From Bifidobacterium sp. N4G05 (GTDB lineage: Bacteria; Actinomycetota; Actinomycetes; Actinomycetales; Bifidobacteriaceae), in the NCBI RefSeq assembly GCF_002742445.1, contig NZ_NJNQ01000003.1, positions 62,001 to 126,000 of the forward strand: a stretch of 64,000 bases of DNA, written 5' to 3'. Of this stretch, positions 14,473 to 23,072 are shown in pieces. Position 1 is the stretch's first letter, and the number at the start of each line of letters is the position of its first letter. The notes beneath the pieces were generated by a model. The model ran no database searches. It was not told the DNA's origin and saw only the letters and a program-made list of their open reading frames with translations. The position numbers and the translations under genes are program-made.

Positions 14473-16794
14473 TCAGATTTTACGCAAGCGTGGTTCGGCG
14501 GAATCCTTGGCACCGGTGATACGGTACACGTCGAACACGCCTTCGATCTTACGCACTGCGGCAAGCAAAGTGTTCAAATGCTGCGGATCAGCCATTTCAA
14601 AGCTGAACTGGCTGGTGGCCACACGATCGGTACCCGTGGAAATGGAGCCGGAAATAATGTTCACACCATGATCGGAAAGCACACGCGTCACATCACTCAG
14701 CAGATGCGGGCGATCAAGCGCCTCCACTTGAATCTTGACCATGAACACGCCCTTGGTGCTGGTCCACTGCACGTCGACCACGCGTTCTGGCTGACGCTTC
14801 TGCAAGTCCATCATGTTCTGGCAGTCCACACGATGCACGGATACGCCCTGATTGCGGGTGATGAAGCCAATAATCTGGTCTCCAGGCACCGGCATGCAGC
14901 ATCGGGCAAGCTTGACCCAAATGTCTCCCACGCCTTTGACGGAAATGCCCAGCGAGCTGGTGGTCTTCTTGGTGCGTTCCACCTGCTTGAGCGGCAGCGC
15001 CTCCTGTTCCACTTCTTCGTTCACTTCGTCGCTGCCCGCATCGCGAACCAAGTGCGAAATGACGTTCTGTGTGGAGATCTGCCCTTCACCGATTGCCACG
15101 AACACAGCCTCAGCATTGGCGAGATTCAACTCGTCAGCAATACCGACCAACGCTTCGGGAGTCAACAATGTTGCGATCGGAAGGTTGCGCTTGCGCATGG
15201 CTCGCGTCAGTTCATCGCGACCTTCTTCAATAGCTTCGGTACGACGTTCCTTGCTGAACCATTGGCGAATCTTGTTACGGGCTTTCGGGCTCTTCGCGAA
15301 GCTCAGCCAGTCACGAGACGGACCAGCTGATTCGGACTTCGACGTGAGCACTTCAACGGTGTCTCCGTTTTCAAGCTTGGTGTCGAGCGGCACCAAACGG
15401 CCGTTCACACGAGCACCCATGGTACGGTGACCGACTTCGGTATGCACCGCATAGGCGAAATCAATCGGTGTCGCCTCGGCAGGCAACGATACGATCTTGC
15501 CTTTCGGTGTAAACACGTAAACTTCGGAAGCACCCAGATCTTCCTTCAGAGAGCCCAGAAACTCGTTGGAATCCGGAGTCTCACTCGTCCAGGCGGCAAG
15601 CTGCTGAATCCACTTGAGATTGTCGGCTTCGCTCAACTCCTGATTCTCGCCACGCTTGCGATCGGACTTATCAGGCGAGCTCAACGCGCGACCGGCCTGA
15701 CCGTTCTCCTTGTACTTCCAATGCGCGGCGATACCGAATTCCGCACGACGATGCATATCCCACGTGCGAATCTGAATCTCGACAGGCTTGCCGCCAGGGC
15801 CAACCACCGTGGTGTGCAAGCTCTGATACATGTTGAGTTTCGGCATGGCGATGTAATCCTTGAAACGACCTGGAACAGGGTTCCAACGCGCATGCACCGC
15901 ACCCAACGCAGCATAACAATCCTGGATCGTATCGACGATGATGCGCACACCCACCAAATCGTAGATATTCGCAAAATCATGTCCGCGTACGATCATTTTC
16001 TGATAAATCGAGAAATAATCCTTCGGACGTCCCGTCACATACGCCGAAATGTTCTGCTCGTCAAGATCTTCGTTAATCTCAGCAAGAATCTGCTTCAAAT
16101 ACACGTCTCGCTGGCCCGCACGACGTGCGACAAGCACCACGATTTCGTTATAGATTTTCGGATAGAGCACTTTGAAGCTGAGCTCTTCCAATTCGGTTTT
16201 GATGGCATTCATACCGAGACGATTGGCAAGTGGCGCATACACGTCGAGCGTTTCGTGCGCTTTCTTCTGTGCGCTCGGCGTTTTGACGTAACGCCACGTA
16301 CGCGCGTTATGCACGCGATCGGCAAGTTTGACGACCAGCACACGCACATCCCGGCTCATCGCGACCACCATCTTGCGGATGGTTTCAGCCTGAGCGGAAT
16401 CGCCGTATTCCATCTTGGAAAGCTTGGTGACGCCATCGACCAAACCTGTCACGGTATCGCCAAACTCGGCACGGCACTCGTCAAGCGTGTAGTCGGTGTC
16501 TTCGACCGTATCATGCAGTAGGCCCGCGGCCACAACCAGCGGCCCCATGCCAAGGTCCGCAAGAATCTGCGCCACAGCCAACGGATGGATGATGTACGGT
16601 TCGCCCGACTTGCGCCGTTGTGAAGAATGCTGCTTGACTGCACGCTCATAAGCACGTTCCAGAATGCTCATATCCTCATCGGGATGATGGTATTCGCACA
16701 TCTTCAGAATCGGCTCAAGCGGATCAAGCGGATTCGTGCTGATCTCGCAGCCCAACATTCGGGCAGAACGAACCTCGTGTTCAATGTCTCCCAT
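14473..16794 (-). CDS. rel: Bifunctional (p)ppGpp synthetase/hydrolase, RelA/SpoT family
   Basis: A 773-residue Rel protein that makes (p)ppGpp on stalled ribosomes and also degrades it. In order: HD hydrolase domain with GEPYIIHPLAVA and GLLHDTVEDTDY (HD pair), synthetase domain with RFKDYIAMPK and NMYQSLHTTVVG, TGS domain with VFTPKGKIVSLP and PIDFAYAVHTEVG, a helical/zinc-finger-like region with a CCMPVPGD motif, and a C-terminal ACT domain (FMVKIQVEALDRPHLLSDVT). The RFKD form of the substrate-loop motif is the one found in bifunctional enzymes. The start MGDIEHEV at 16794 was chosen for GAGGAGG six bases upstream; the frame opens earlier at 16815 without one. Single-copy Rel is the rule in actinobacteria. 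Confidence 0.96.
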   Translation of the reverse strand: MGDIEHEVRSARMLGCEISTNPLDPLEPILKMCEYHHPDEDMSILERAYERAVKQHSSQRRKSGEPYIIHPLAVAQILADLGMGPLVVAAGLLHDTVEDTDYTLDECRAEFGDTVTGLVDGVTKLSKMEYGDSAQAETIRKMVVAMSRDVRVLVVKLADRVHNARTWRYVKTPSAQKKAHETLDVYAPLANRLGMNAIKTELEELSFKVLYPKIYNEIVVLVARRAGQRDVYLKQILAEINEDLDEQNISAYVTGRPKDYFSIYQKMIVRGHDFANIYDLVGVRIIVDTIQDCYAALGAVHARWNPVPGRFKDYIAMPKLNMYQSLHTTVVGPGGKPVEIQIRTWDMHRRAEFGIAAHWKYKENGQAGRALSSPDKSDRKRGENQELSEADNLKWIQQLAAWTSETPDSNEFLGSLKEDLGASEVYVFTPKGKIVSLPAEATPIDFAYAVHTEVGHRTMGARVNGRLVPLDTKLENGDTVEVLTSKSESAGPSRDWLSFAKSPKARNKIRQWFSKERRTEAIEEGRDELTRAMRKRNLPIATLLTPEALVGIADELNLANAEAVFVAIGEGQISTQNVISHLVRDAGSDEVNEEVEQEALPLKQVERTKKTTSSLGISVKGVGDIWVKLARCCMPVPGDQIIGFITRNQGVSVHRVDCQNMMDLQKRQPERVVDVQWTSTKGVFMVKIQVEALDRPHLLSDVTRVLSDHGVNIISGSISTGTDRVATSQFSFEMADPQHLNTLLAAVRKIEGVFDVYRITGAKDSAEPRLRKI

Positions 16795-16949
16795 CGTCCA
16801 CCTCCTCGCTCGCAATGCTCCCTATACTACCCGTGCATCACGGTATGTCCGAGGTATCCGACCGCGTGTTGCACGGCCAGATACCCCCGAAAACCATTGT
16901 GTCGCCAGCATTTGCGGATTTTTGGCACTTATGCCTCCGCATGCTCGGT

Positions 16950-17426
16950 TCAGGAAGCCACGCCGGTGGATCCGAAGCCACGCTCAGCACGGTCAGATCC
17001 GGGCAACGTCTCCGCTTCGATGAACCTAGCCTCAACATAACGCTGGATGACCAGCTGCGCGATGCGGTCCCCCGGGTGGAACGTCACGGTGTGTTCCGGA
17101 TCAAGATTGATCAGAGGTACCTTGATTTCGCCACGGTAGCCCGCGTCAATGGTTCCAGGTGCGTTCAACACGGTAACGCCCTGTTTGACGGCAAGACCGG
17201 ACCGTGGATGTACCAAGGCCACATAACCCGCTGGAAGCGCTATCGCCACTCCCGTAGGCACCAGCGCCCTCTGGAACGGCTTCAATGTGACTTCCTCGGT
17301 GGTACGCAAATCGGCGCCGGCATCCCCGGCATGGGCATAGTACAGTTCCGCCGGTTGGTCGGGATTCAGCGACTTTACTAGAACCTCGACGTTTTCCGGC
17401 TCGTTGTATGTTTCGTCGAACGCCAT
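16950..17426 (-). CDS. dut: dUTP pyrophosphatase
   Basis: A 158-residue trimeric dUTPase, which hydrolyses dUTP to dUMP and pyrophosphate and keeps uracil out of DNA. All five family motifs are visible: AGADLRT, HPRSGLAVKQG, NAPGTIDAGYRGEI, GDRIAQLVI and the C-terminal arm RAERGFGSTG. The start at MAFDETYN (17426) overlaps the stop of the DUF4193 gene by one base (TGATG), so it is translated in coupling with it. Length is normal. Confidence 0.95.
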   Translation of the reverse strand: MAFDETYNEPENVEVLVKSLNPDQPAELYYAHAGDAGADLRTTEEVTLKPFQRALVPTGVAIALPAGYVALVHPRSGLAVKQGVTVLNAPGTIDAGYRGEIKVPLINLDPEHTVTFHPGDRIAQLVIQRYVEARFIEAETLPGSDRAERGFGSTGVAS

Positions 17427-17719
17427 CAGGCAGCGCACTCCTGACACACCGGCTGGCCATCGTCAGTGGTGTATGCGAGCTGGCTGCGATGCTTCACCAG
17501 GAAGCATTCGGAACAGATGAACTCGTCCCCCTGCATAGGAATGACGGTCACCGAAGCGTCCTCATTGCTGAGGTCTGCGCCCGGCAGCTCGTAATCCTCG
17601 GCGATGGCATTCTCGTCATCGTCCATGTCGTTGGAAGTGTTCTGGGAGCTCTTGCCCAAAGCCTGGAGCGACTCCTCGTCCTCGTCCTTGTTGCGCGGGG
17701 AATCATAATCCTGTGCCAT
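17426..17719 (-). CDS. DUF4193 protein (small actinobacterial zinc-ribbon-like protein)
   Basis: A 97-residue acidic protein whose C-terminal third carries CSECFLVKHRSQLA and a final CQEC, four cysteines in two CxxC pairs that should bind zinc; the first 50 residues are rich in Asp, Glu and Asn and look disordered. This arrangement is characteristic of DUF4193, found across actinobacteria and often next to dut or sepH. The start MAQDYDSP at 17719 follows AAAGGA. Function unknown. The 149-base divergent gap to sepH contains two CATAGGATACA repeats that may belong to its promoter. Confidence 0.88.
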   Translation of the reverse strand: MAQDYDSPRNKDEDEESLQALGKSSQNTSNDMDDDENAIAEDYELPGADLSNEDASVTVIPMQGDEFICSECFLVKHRSQLAYTTDDGQPVCQECAA

Positions 17720-17754
17720 CGAGATTCCTTTCGTCATCTATGGTGCTTATGCGC

Positions 17755-17790
17755 CATAGGATACATGACTTTTACCCCGCATAGGATACA
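17755..17790 (-). promoter_or_regulatory. Two CATAGGATACA repeats upstream of DUF4193-dut
   Basis: CATAGGATACA occurs at 17755-17765 and 17780-17790. Read on the minus strand each gives TGTATCCTATG, containing a TATCCT that could serve as a -10 hexamer. The copy nearer the gene would start transcription some 30 bases before the DUF4193 ATG. The 25-base spacing could also mark a regulator site. Confidence 0.35.
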
Positions 17791-17868
17791 CGATTCGAAA
17801 TACTCGTAAAATCCGACACGTGGGGCACAATAGAATAAACAGTAATTCTTGAAGGAAAGTGGTGTGTT

Positions 17869-18906
17869 GTGCCTGAGAATTTACTCGAGGAAGCGCGGTT
17901 CGATCATGTTAATGATGCCGGTGAACTCGTCTTTGTTTCAGGTGCCGGAAAGTTCTCTGTAAAGGTCGATGAAGCGCTTGAAAGAGCCGTTTTGGAAGCC
18001 AAGCAGATTCGTTCCGAAGTGCAGGGGAAACAGCAGACGCACACTCCGATCACCCTGCCGATTTCACAGATTCAGTCGTTGATTCGTGCCGGCGCCGATC
18101 CCGCGCGTGTTGCGGAAAGATATTCGTTGAGCGAAGCGCTCGTTCGGCGTTTCTCAGCTTCGGTCGAAACGGAGAAACAATATGCGATTGAGCAGTTCCT
18201 CGCCGTTCCGGCACCGAAAGAAAGCCGTGTACGTACGCTTTCCGAACTGATTGAACGCACATTCGCGGCGGCGCGGGTGCGTTTGGAAGACGTGACTTGG
18301 AAGGCCACCAGACTTGGCTTGGAACCTTGGAAAATCAGCGCTCAGTTCGTTTCCTCCGGCCATACTATCTGCGCGGAATGGTCGTGGAACATGCATGACA
18401 ACGCCGTAAGCTGTTTGAATTCCGCTGCACGCAAACTCATCGGGGAGCAAGACACACCGAAGGAAGGACACGCCGAGAAACACGCCGACGAGAATTTCCT
18501 CGCTTCGCTGAATCTTCCGGGAAATTCCGCCCGATCGGCGCGAATCGAACAGACCGTATCGGCATGGAACACGCCTGAACCGTCCATGCCGGTGGCGCGC
18601 CCTTCAGTGGCACCTTCCGTTCCAATCATGCCAATCGGCGCGCCTAACGAATTCGACACGCCGAACACATCGAGCATGACCGCCGACGTCCCGCCGTCAA
18701 GCCAACCGGAAAACACCATGACGACAGCCGACGCCAATGCAACAGGCAATGCTCAGAACACCGTCGCGCCCACATCGGATACCGCTTCGAACACCGCAAA
18801 CACGAATCAAACACCTGATCCGCACAGCCAAAACACCACCAAATCGAAGCGGCGCGCCGGACGTTCCGCCGTGCCAAGTTGGGATGAGATTCTGTTCGGC
18901 GACTGA
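17869..18906 (+). CDS. sepH: Septation protein SepH (DUF3071 family)
   Basis: A 345-residue protein of the SepH type, an actinobacterial activator of FtsZ assembly. The N-terminal DUF3071 domain spans about residues 1-175: an opening LLEEARFDHVNDAGELVFVS, an ISQIQSLIRAGADPARVAERYSLSEALVRRFSASV helix-turn-helix-like segment, and a TWKATRLGLEPWKISAQFVSSG segment. Residues 200-330 are Pro/Thr/Asn/Ala-rich and disordered, as in relatives, and the tail is basic (KSKRRAGRSAVPSWDEILFG). The start is a GTG at 17869 with GAAGGA twelve bases upstream, a little far. It is divergent from DUF4193-dut. Confidence 0.85.
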   Translation: MPENLLEEARFDHVNDAGELVFVSGAGKFSVKVDEALERAVLEAKQIRSEVQGKQQTHTPITLPISQIQSLIRAGADPARVAERYSLSEALVRRFSASVETEKQYAIEQFLAVPAPKESRVRTLSELIERTFAAARVRLEDVTWKATRLGLEPWKISAQFVSSGHTICAEWSWNMHDNAVSCLNSAARKLIGEQDTPKEGHAEKHADENFLASLNLPGNSARSARIEQTVSAWNTPEPSMPVARPSVAPSVPIMPIGAPNEFDTPNTSSMTADVPPSSQPENTMTTADANATGNAQNTVAPTSDTASNTANTNQTPDPHSQNTTKSKRRAGRSAVPSWDEILFGD

Positions 18907-18921
18907 GCCAAACCCTGCATG

Positions 18922-20148
18922 TTAGGCCACGTCGATCAGACAGGGGATATCGGACTCGAGCATGGTGAGCGAGCCATGCACGCTCGGCAGATGCATCGCC
19001 TTTTCCGCCTGAGTGCGGGAATCCACGATGGTGACGGCCTTCGTGGCCGATACGATCACATCACCAATCATCGGTTCGACGTGCGAGACCACAGGTCCGT
19101 ACACACCCTCCGCAATCGCCTGCGATCGCGTACGCACTTGTGCCCGGTCTTCCAACACGTCACGCCACCGTGTGGCGATGTCTTCCGGGGCCTCGCCCTG
19201 TTCCGCATAGAGCATGACGCAACGCGGTTCACCGCCGACATGGGCGACGCCCTGCATGAGCCGCTGATCCTGTGCAATGTCAATCACGGATTCGGGATCA
19301 GTGGTGATCATACCGTGGTCCGCCACAATCACAATCAATGTGCCTTTGGGCACGCTGCGGCGGAGAAGGCCGAGCTGAGCGTCAACACGCTCGTACGTGC
19401 CAATCCATTTGTCGGAATCCCAACCGTAATTATGCCCGACCTTATCGGTATCACGCAGATACAGGTACGTCAGTCCGGGATTTTTCGCCGCCTGAGCCGC
19501 GACTGCGACACGCTTGCGCGGATCATCGTTGGAAATGTAGTCACTGCCACGCAAGGCAGCCTGCGTCAACGCGGAAAACGCGAATTTCGGCAATCCAGAA
19601 CTGGTCACACGAACACCTTGCGCGCTTAGCTGTTCAAACATGGTCGGCTGCTGCTGCAACTCAAGCGGAGGAACCGCATTTTTGAAGGAAATCAGCTGAC
19701 ATATTTCACCGGTTTTCGGATTGAGCTGCGTATAGCCGGTCATACCCGTCATACCGGGGCATGTTCCCGTACCGAATGTAGACATGGCCGCGACGGTAGT
19801 GCTCGGCATGCATGTGGCGATGGGACGTTGATTGGCGGACTCGTTCATGAGGGACCGCAAGTAGGGCGCATGTCCCAGTCTCATGTTGAGGTTCCAGTAG
19901 CCGAGACCATCCACGAGCACCACGACCGCGGACGCCGCGTCCGGCAGTCCAAGCGCTTCCTGCAGACCTTTCGGGTCAGAATGAATGTCCGTTGGCATGG
20001 GGCAGCCAATGGCGTTGGAAACCGCAGGAAGTACTGACGACAGGTGCAACGCTCCCCCACGGGCCCCTTCAGATGGCATGTCATCTCCGTAGCATGCCGG
20101 TTCGGTCATGGTAAGCAGCTCTTCGTCGCTTGGCACTTCAACACTCAT
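18922..20148 (-). CDS. Alkaline-phosphatase-superfamily phosphodiesterase/nucleotide pyrophosphatase
   Basis: A 408-residue member of the type I phosphodiesterase branch of the alkaline phosphatase superfamily. The metal-binding VVLVDGLGYWNL near residues 80-91, the nucleophile region MPSTTVAAMSTFGTG (threonine), a Y-L-R-D-T-D-K-V-G-H metal motif and IVIVADHGMIT are all visible in the expected order. It should hydrolyse a nucleotide or phosphodiester; the substrate is not predictable. No signal peptide, so it is cytoplasmic. The ATG at 20148 is only two bases after AGGAG; an internal ATG 13 codons later is an alternative. It is divergent from parC and common in this position in actinobacteria. 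Confidence 0.87.
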   Translation of the reverse strand: MSVEVPSDEELLTMTEPACYGDDMPSEGARGGALHLSSVLPAVSNAIGCPMPTDIHSDPKGLQEALGLPDAASAVVVLVDGLGYWNLNMRLGHAPYLRSLMNESANQRPIATCMPSTTVAAMSTFGTGTCPGMTGMTGYTQLNPKTGEICQLISFKNAVPPLELQQQPTMFEQLSAQGVRVTSSGLPKFAFSALTQAALRGSDYISNDDPRKRVAVAAQAAKNPGLTYLYLRDTDKVGHNYGWDSDKWIGTYERVDAQLGLLRRSVPKGTLIVIVADHGMITTDPESVIDIAQDQRLMQGVAHVGGEPRCVMLYAEQGEAPEDIATRWRDVLEDRAQVRTRSQAIAEGVYGPVVSHVEPMIGDVIVSATKAVTIVDSRTQAEKAMHLPSVHGSLTMLESDIPCLIDVA

Positions 20149-20233
20149 GACTCCTATTCAAGCACCGCGGTGGTACCGGCTGGTAACATTGCTAGGTTGA
20201 TTACCATTACTTTTCCGTGAGGAGATTCACCGC

Positions 20234-22921
20234 ATGGTGTCGCACCGCAAACCGGCAAAACCAGCCTTTGACCCGCGTACGGTCAAAGAGAACATCGTCG
20301 AAACACCGTTGAACGAGGAGATGAGCAAGTCCTTCCTCGAATACGCGTATTCGGTGATCTATGCCCGCGCATTGCCCGACGCCAGAGACGGTCTGAAGCC
20401 GGTGCAGCGCCGCATCATCTACCAAATGGGTCAGATGAACCTCAATCCGGATCGTCCGTACATGAAGTCGGCCCGTGTGGTCGGCGAGGTGATGGGTAAG
20501 CTTCACCCGCATGGCGATTCCGCGATTTATGAGGCGATGGTTCGTCTTGCGCAACCGTTTGCCATGCGTCTGCCCCTGGTAGACGGCCACGGTAATTTCG
20601 GATCCCTTGATGACGGTCCGGCAGCATCGCGTTACACCGAGGCTCGTATGGCCCAGGCTGCGCTTGGCATGAACGCGAATATCGCCGAAGATACAGTGGA
20701 TTTCACACCGAACTACGACAACAAGCTGCAGGAGCCAACTGTTTTGCCTGCCGCGATCCCGAATCTGCTCGTCAATGGCGGTTCCGGCATCGCCGTTGGC
20801 ATGGCCACAAATATGGCGACACACAATCTGGGCGAAGTGGTTGCCGCAGCCAAACATTTGATGCATCATCCTGACGCCACGTTGGAAGAGCTTATGCGCT
20901 ATGTTCCCGGCCCTGATTGGCCGAGCGGCGGCGTGATCGTGGGACGTAAGGGCATTCGCGAAGCCTACGAGACCGGTCGTGGCGCGTTGACCACGCGTTC
21001 GGTGACGCATATTGAAAACGTGACCGCTCGTAAGAAGGCAATTGTCGTAACGGAACTGCCGTTCATGGTCGGCCCGGAACGTGTGTTGGAACGTATTTCC
21101 GAGGGTGTAAAGAATCGCAAGCTGGAGGGTATTTCCGGCGCAATCGACCTGACGGACCGCCATAACGGCACTCGTCTTGTCATTGAAATCAAAACCGGCT
21201 TCGACCCGAACGCCGTACTGGCGCAACTGTTCAAGCACACGCCGCTGCAAGACAATTTCACCATCAATAACGTAGCATTGGTCAACGGTCGCCCACACAC
21301 CATGGGCTTGAAGGAAATGCTTCAGGTGTGGGTGGACCATCGCCGTGTGGTGATTCGCCGTCGTAGCGAATTCCGCAAAAAGAAGGCGCTGGAACGTCTG
21401 CATTTAGTTGAAGGCCTTCTGCTTGCGATGGTCGACATCGACGAGGTGATTCAGGTGATTCGCTCGTCTGACGATGCCGAAGCAGCAAAGACGAAGCTCA
21501 TCAAAGTGTTTGATCTGGATGAGATTCAGGCACAGTACATTCTCGATTTGCGCTTGCGTCGCCTGACGAAAATGAGCCGCATCGAGCTTGAAGCGGAACG
21601 CGACGATTTAAAGCAACGTATCGAGGAGTTGGATCGCATTCTCGCCTCCGCTGAAGCTCTTGACGGCGTGGTGATCGCCGAAATGGACGAAGCTGTTGCC
21701 ACGTATGGCACGCCACGTCGCACTGTGCTGTTGGATGAAGACGCTGACGGCAGGCTTGTGCCTGTTGTGGCGCATGGCGATGATGGCGTATCCGCCTCCG
21801 CTGTGGCTGCGGCACGCGCCGCAGCCACAGTGTCGTCCGCCGCCGCCGATGTCGCCGCCGCTGCAAAGGCCGCGAAGAAAGCCGGCGAAGACAATGCCGA
21901 AGCCATGGCTTTGCAGATCGACGACGAACCGTGCGCTGTGATGTTGTCGGCCACTGGTCTGATCGCACGCGCCTCCGAAGACGCGTTGGAACGTTGGGAG
22001 AATCGTTCTTCTGCCGACCAGCGTGTAAAGGATGATCAGATTATTTCGATCTTCCGCACGACCACGCGTTCCTCATATGGTTTGATCACATCTGCCGGCC
22101 GTCTGATTGTGGCGCATGTCGTGGAATTGCCGGTTATGTCTGCGGATGGTCCGCTCCATGTGACTGGCGGCGTTCGCGCCGAAGAGTTGATCGGCATGAC
22201 GGAAAACACCGATCCAATTCGTGGTGAACGTGTGATCGCTGCGATCGCCATGCCATCCGCCGACGATTCCGGTGATAATACCGTAGAGCCCACTCCTCTT
22301 GCATTGGGTACGCGCAATGGTGTAGTCAAGCGTTGGAATCGCGAATCGCCCACCACCATGGATTCATGGAGTGTCATCGATTTGAAGGATGATGATGAAG
22401 TTCTGGCTGCCGCTGAAGCGCGTGACGAGGATCGGCTGGTGTTTGTATCCACCGACTCCTCTCTGCTGACGTTCGAGGCGAAGAACGTACGCCCGCAGGG
22501 ACGCACTGCCGGAGGCATGGCAGGCATTCGCCTGGCTGAAGGCTGCTCAGCGGCTGCGTTCGCGGTAGTTCCCGCCAGCAAGGTGGCGTGGAATTATGAA
22601 GAAGGCGAGAATGGCCTGTTCTCCGCGTCTGGAGCTGTGGTGTTGACGGTTGCGGGCGATTCCGAAGCGTTGCCGGGTACGGAGAATGGTTCTGCGAAGG
22701 TAACCCCGTTGGAAATGTATCCGACGAAGGGCCGCGGTACCGGTGGCGTTCGTTCGCAGCGCTTCCTCAAGGGACAGGATACGTTGGTTCTCGCATTTGT
22801 GGGCGCATACCCAGTACACGCCTCCACGCAGGGCGGTGCCGGCGTGGAATTGCCGAAGCCGGATATGCGTCGAGATGGTTCTGGCACGGAGCTTTCCGCA
22901 CCAATCGCCATCATCGGCTAA
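20234..22921 (+). CDS. parC: DNA topoisomerase IV subunit A (GyrA/ParC family)
   Basis: An 895-residue type IIA topoisomerase breakage-reunion subunit. The DNA gate holds [23 protein letters not shown] (the quinolone-region Ser and Glu) and [10 protein letters not shown] with the catalytic tyrosine. A coiled-coil tower follows, then an unusual Ala-rich segment around residues 515-560 ([20 protein letters not shown]...) between the tower and the C-terminal beta-pinwheel. I call it ParC rather than GyrA because its partner-type gene parE lies 9 kb away and no gyrB or dnaA neighbours are seen; the C-terminal GyrA box is only loosely matched by GRTAGGMAG. It would separate replicated chromosomes together with ParE. 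GAGGAG precedes the ATG. Confidence 0.88.
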   Translation: MVSHRKPAKPAFDPRTVKENIVETPLNEEMSKSFLEYAYSVIYARALPDARDGLKPVQRRIIYQMGQMNLNPDRPYMKSARVVGEVMGKLHPHGDSAIYEAMVRLAQPFAMRLPLVDGHGNFGSLDDGPAASRYTEARMAQAALGMNANIAEDTVDFTPNYDNKLQEPTVLPAAIPNLLVNGGSGIAVGMATNMATHNLGEVVAAAKHLMHHPDATLEELMRYVPGPDWPSGGVIVGRKGIREAYETGRGALTTRSVTHIENVTARKKAIVVTELPFMVGPERVLERISEGVKNRKLEGISGAIDLTDRHNGTRLVIEIKTGFDPNAVLAQLFKHTPLQDNFTINNVALVNGRPHTMGLKEMLQVWVDHRRVVIRRRSEFRKKKALERLHLVEGLLLAMVDIDEVIQVIRSSDDAEAAKTKLIKVFDLDEIQAQYILDLRLRRLTKMSRIELEAERDDLKQRIEELDRILASAEALDGVVIAEMDEAVATYGTPRRTVLLDEDADGRLVPVVAHGDDGVSASAVAAARAAATVSSAAADVAAAAKAAKKAGEDNAEAMALQIDDEPCAVMLSATGLIARASEDALERWENRSSADQRVKDDQIISIFRTTTRSSYGLITSAGRLIVAHVVELPVMSADGPLHVTGGVRAEELIGMTENTDPIRGERVIAAIAMPSADDSGDNTVEPTPLALGTRNGVVKRWNRESPTTMDSWSVIDLKDDDEVLAAAEARDEDRLVFVSTDSSLLTFEAKNVRPQGRTAGGMAGIRLAEGCSAAAFAVVPASKVAWNYEEGENGLFSASGAVVLTVAGDSEALPGTENGSAKVTPLEMYPTKGRGTGGVRSQRFLKGQDTLVLAFVGAYPVHASTQGGAGVELPKPDMRRDGSGTELSAPIAIIG

Positions 22922-22936
22922 CTTGTTTTTCATTGA

Positions 22937-23004
22937 CAATGCCCGTATCTTGCGATGGCTGGGATCGTTTTGGTTTCGCCTGTGCTTGCAAGATGCGGGC
23001 ATTG
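22937..23004 (+). terminator. Long-stem hairpin downstream of parC
   Basis: Arms CAATGCCCGTATCTTGC (22937-22953) and GCAAGATGCGGGCATTG (22988-23004) pair over 17 positions with one G-T wobble around a 34-base loop, starting 15 bases after the parC stop. The tail TTGTTGTC is only mildly T-rich. It lies between convergent parC and lhr, so it probably serves both. Confidence 0.65.
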
Positions 23005-23072
23005 TTGTTGTCGACACGGTTCTGCCAGTGCGTCCGTTTCGTTCGCTTTGGCTCAGGCAATGTAACACCAAG

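Noticed and set aside
20207..21403. Minus-strand open frame of 398 codons opposite parC
   Set aside because: Shadow of parC; His/Arg-rich product with no recognisable fold.
20234..22921. Possibility that the type IIA subunit is GyrA
   Set aside because: No gyrB, gyrA-linked or dnaA neighbours, a weak GyrA box, and a ParE-type gene nearby favour ParC, though a family tree would be needed for certainty.
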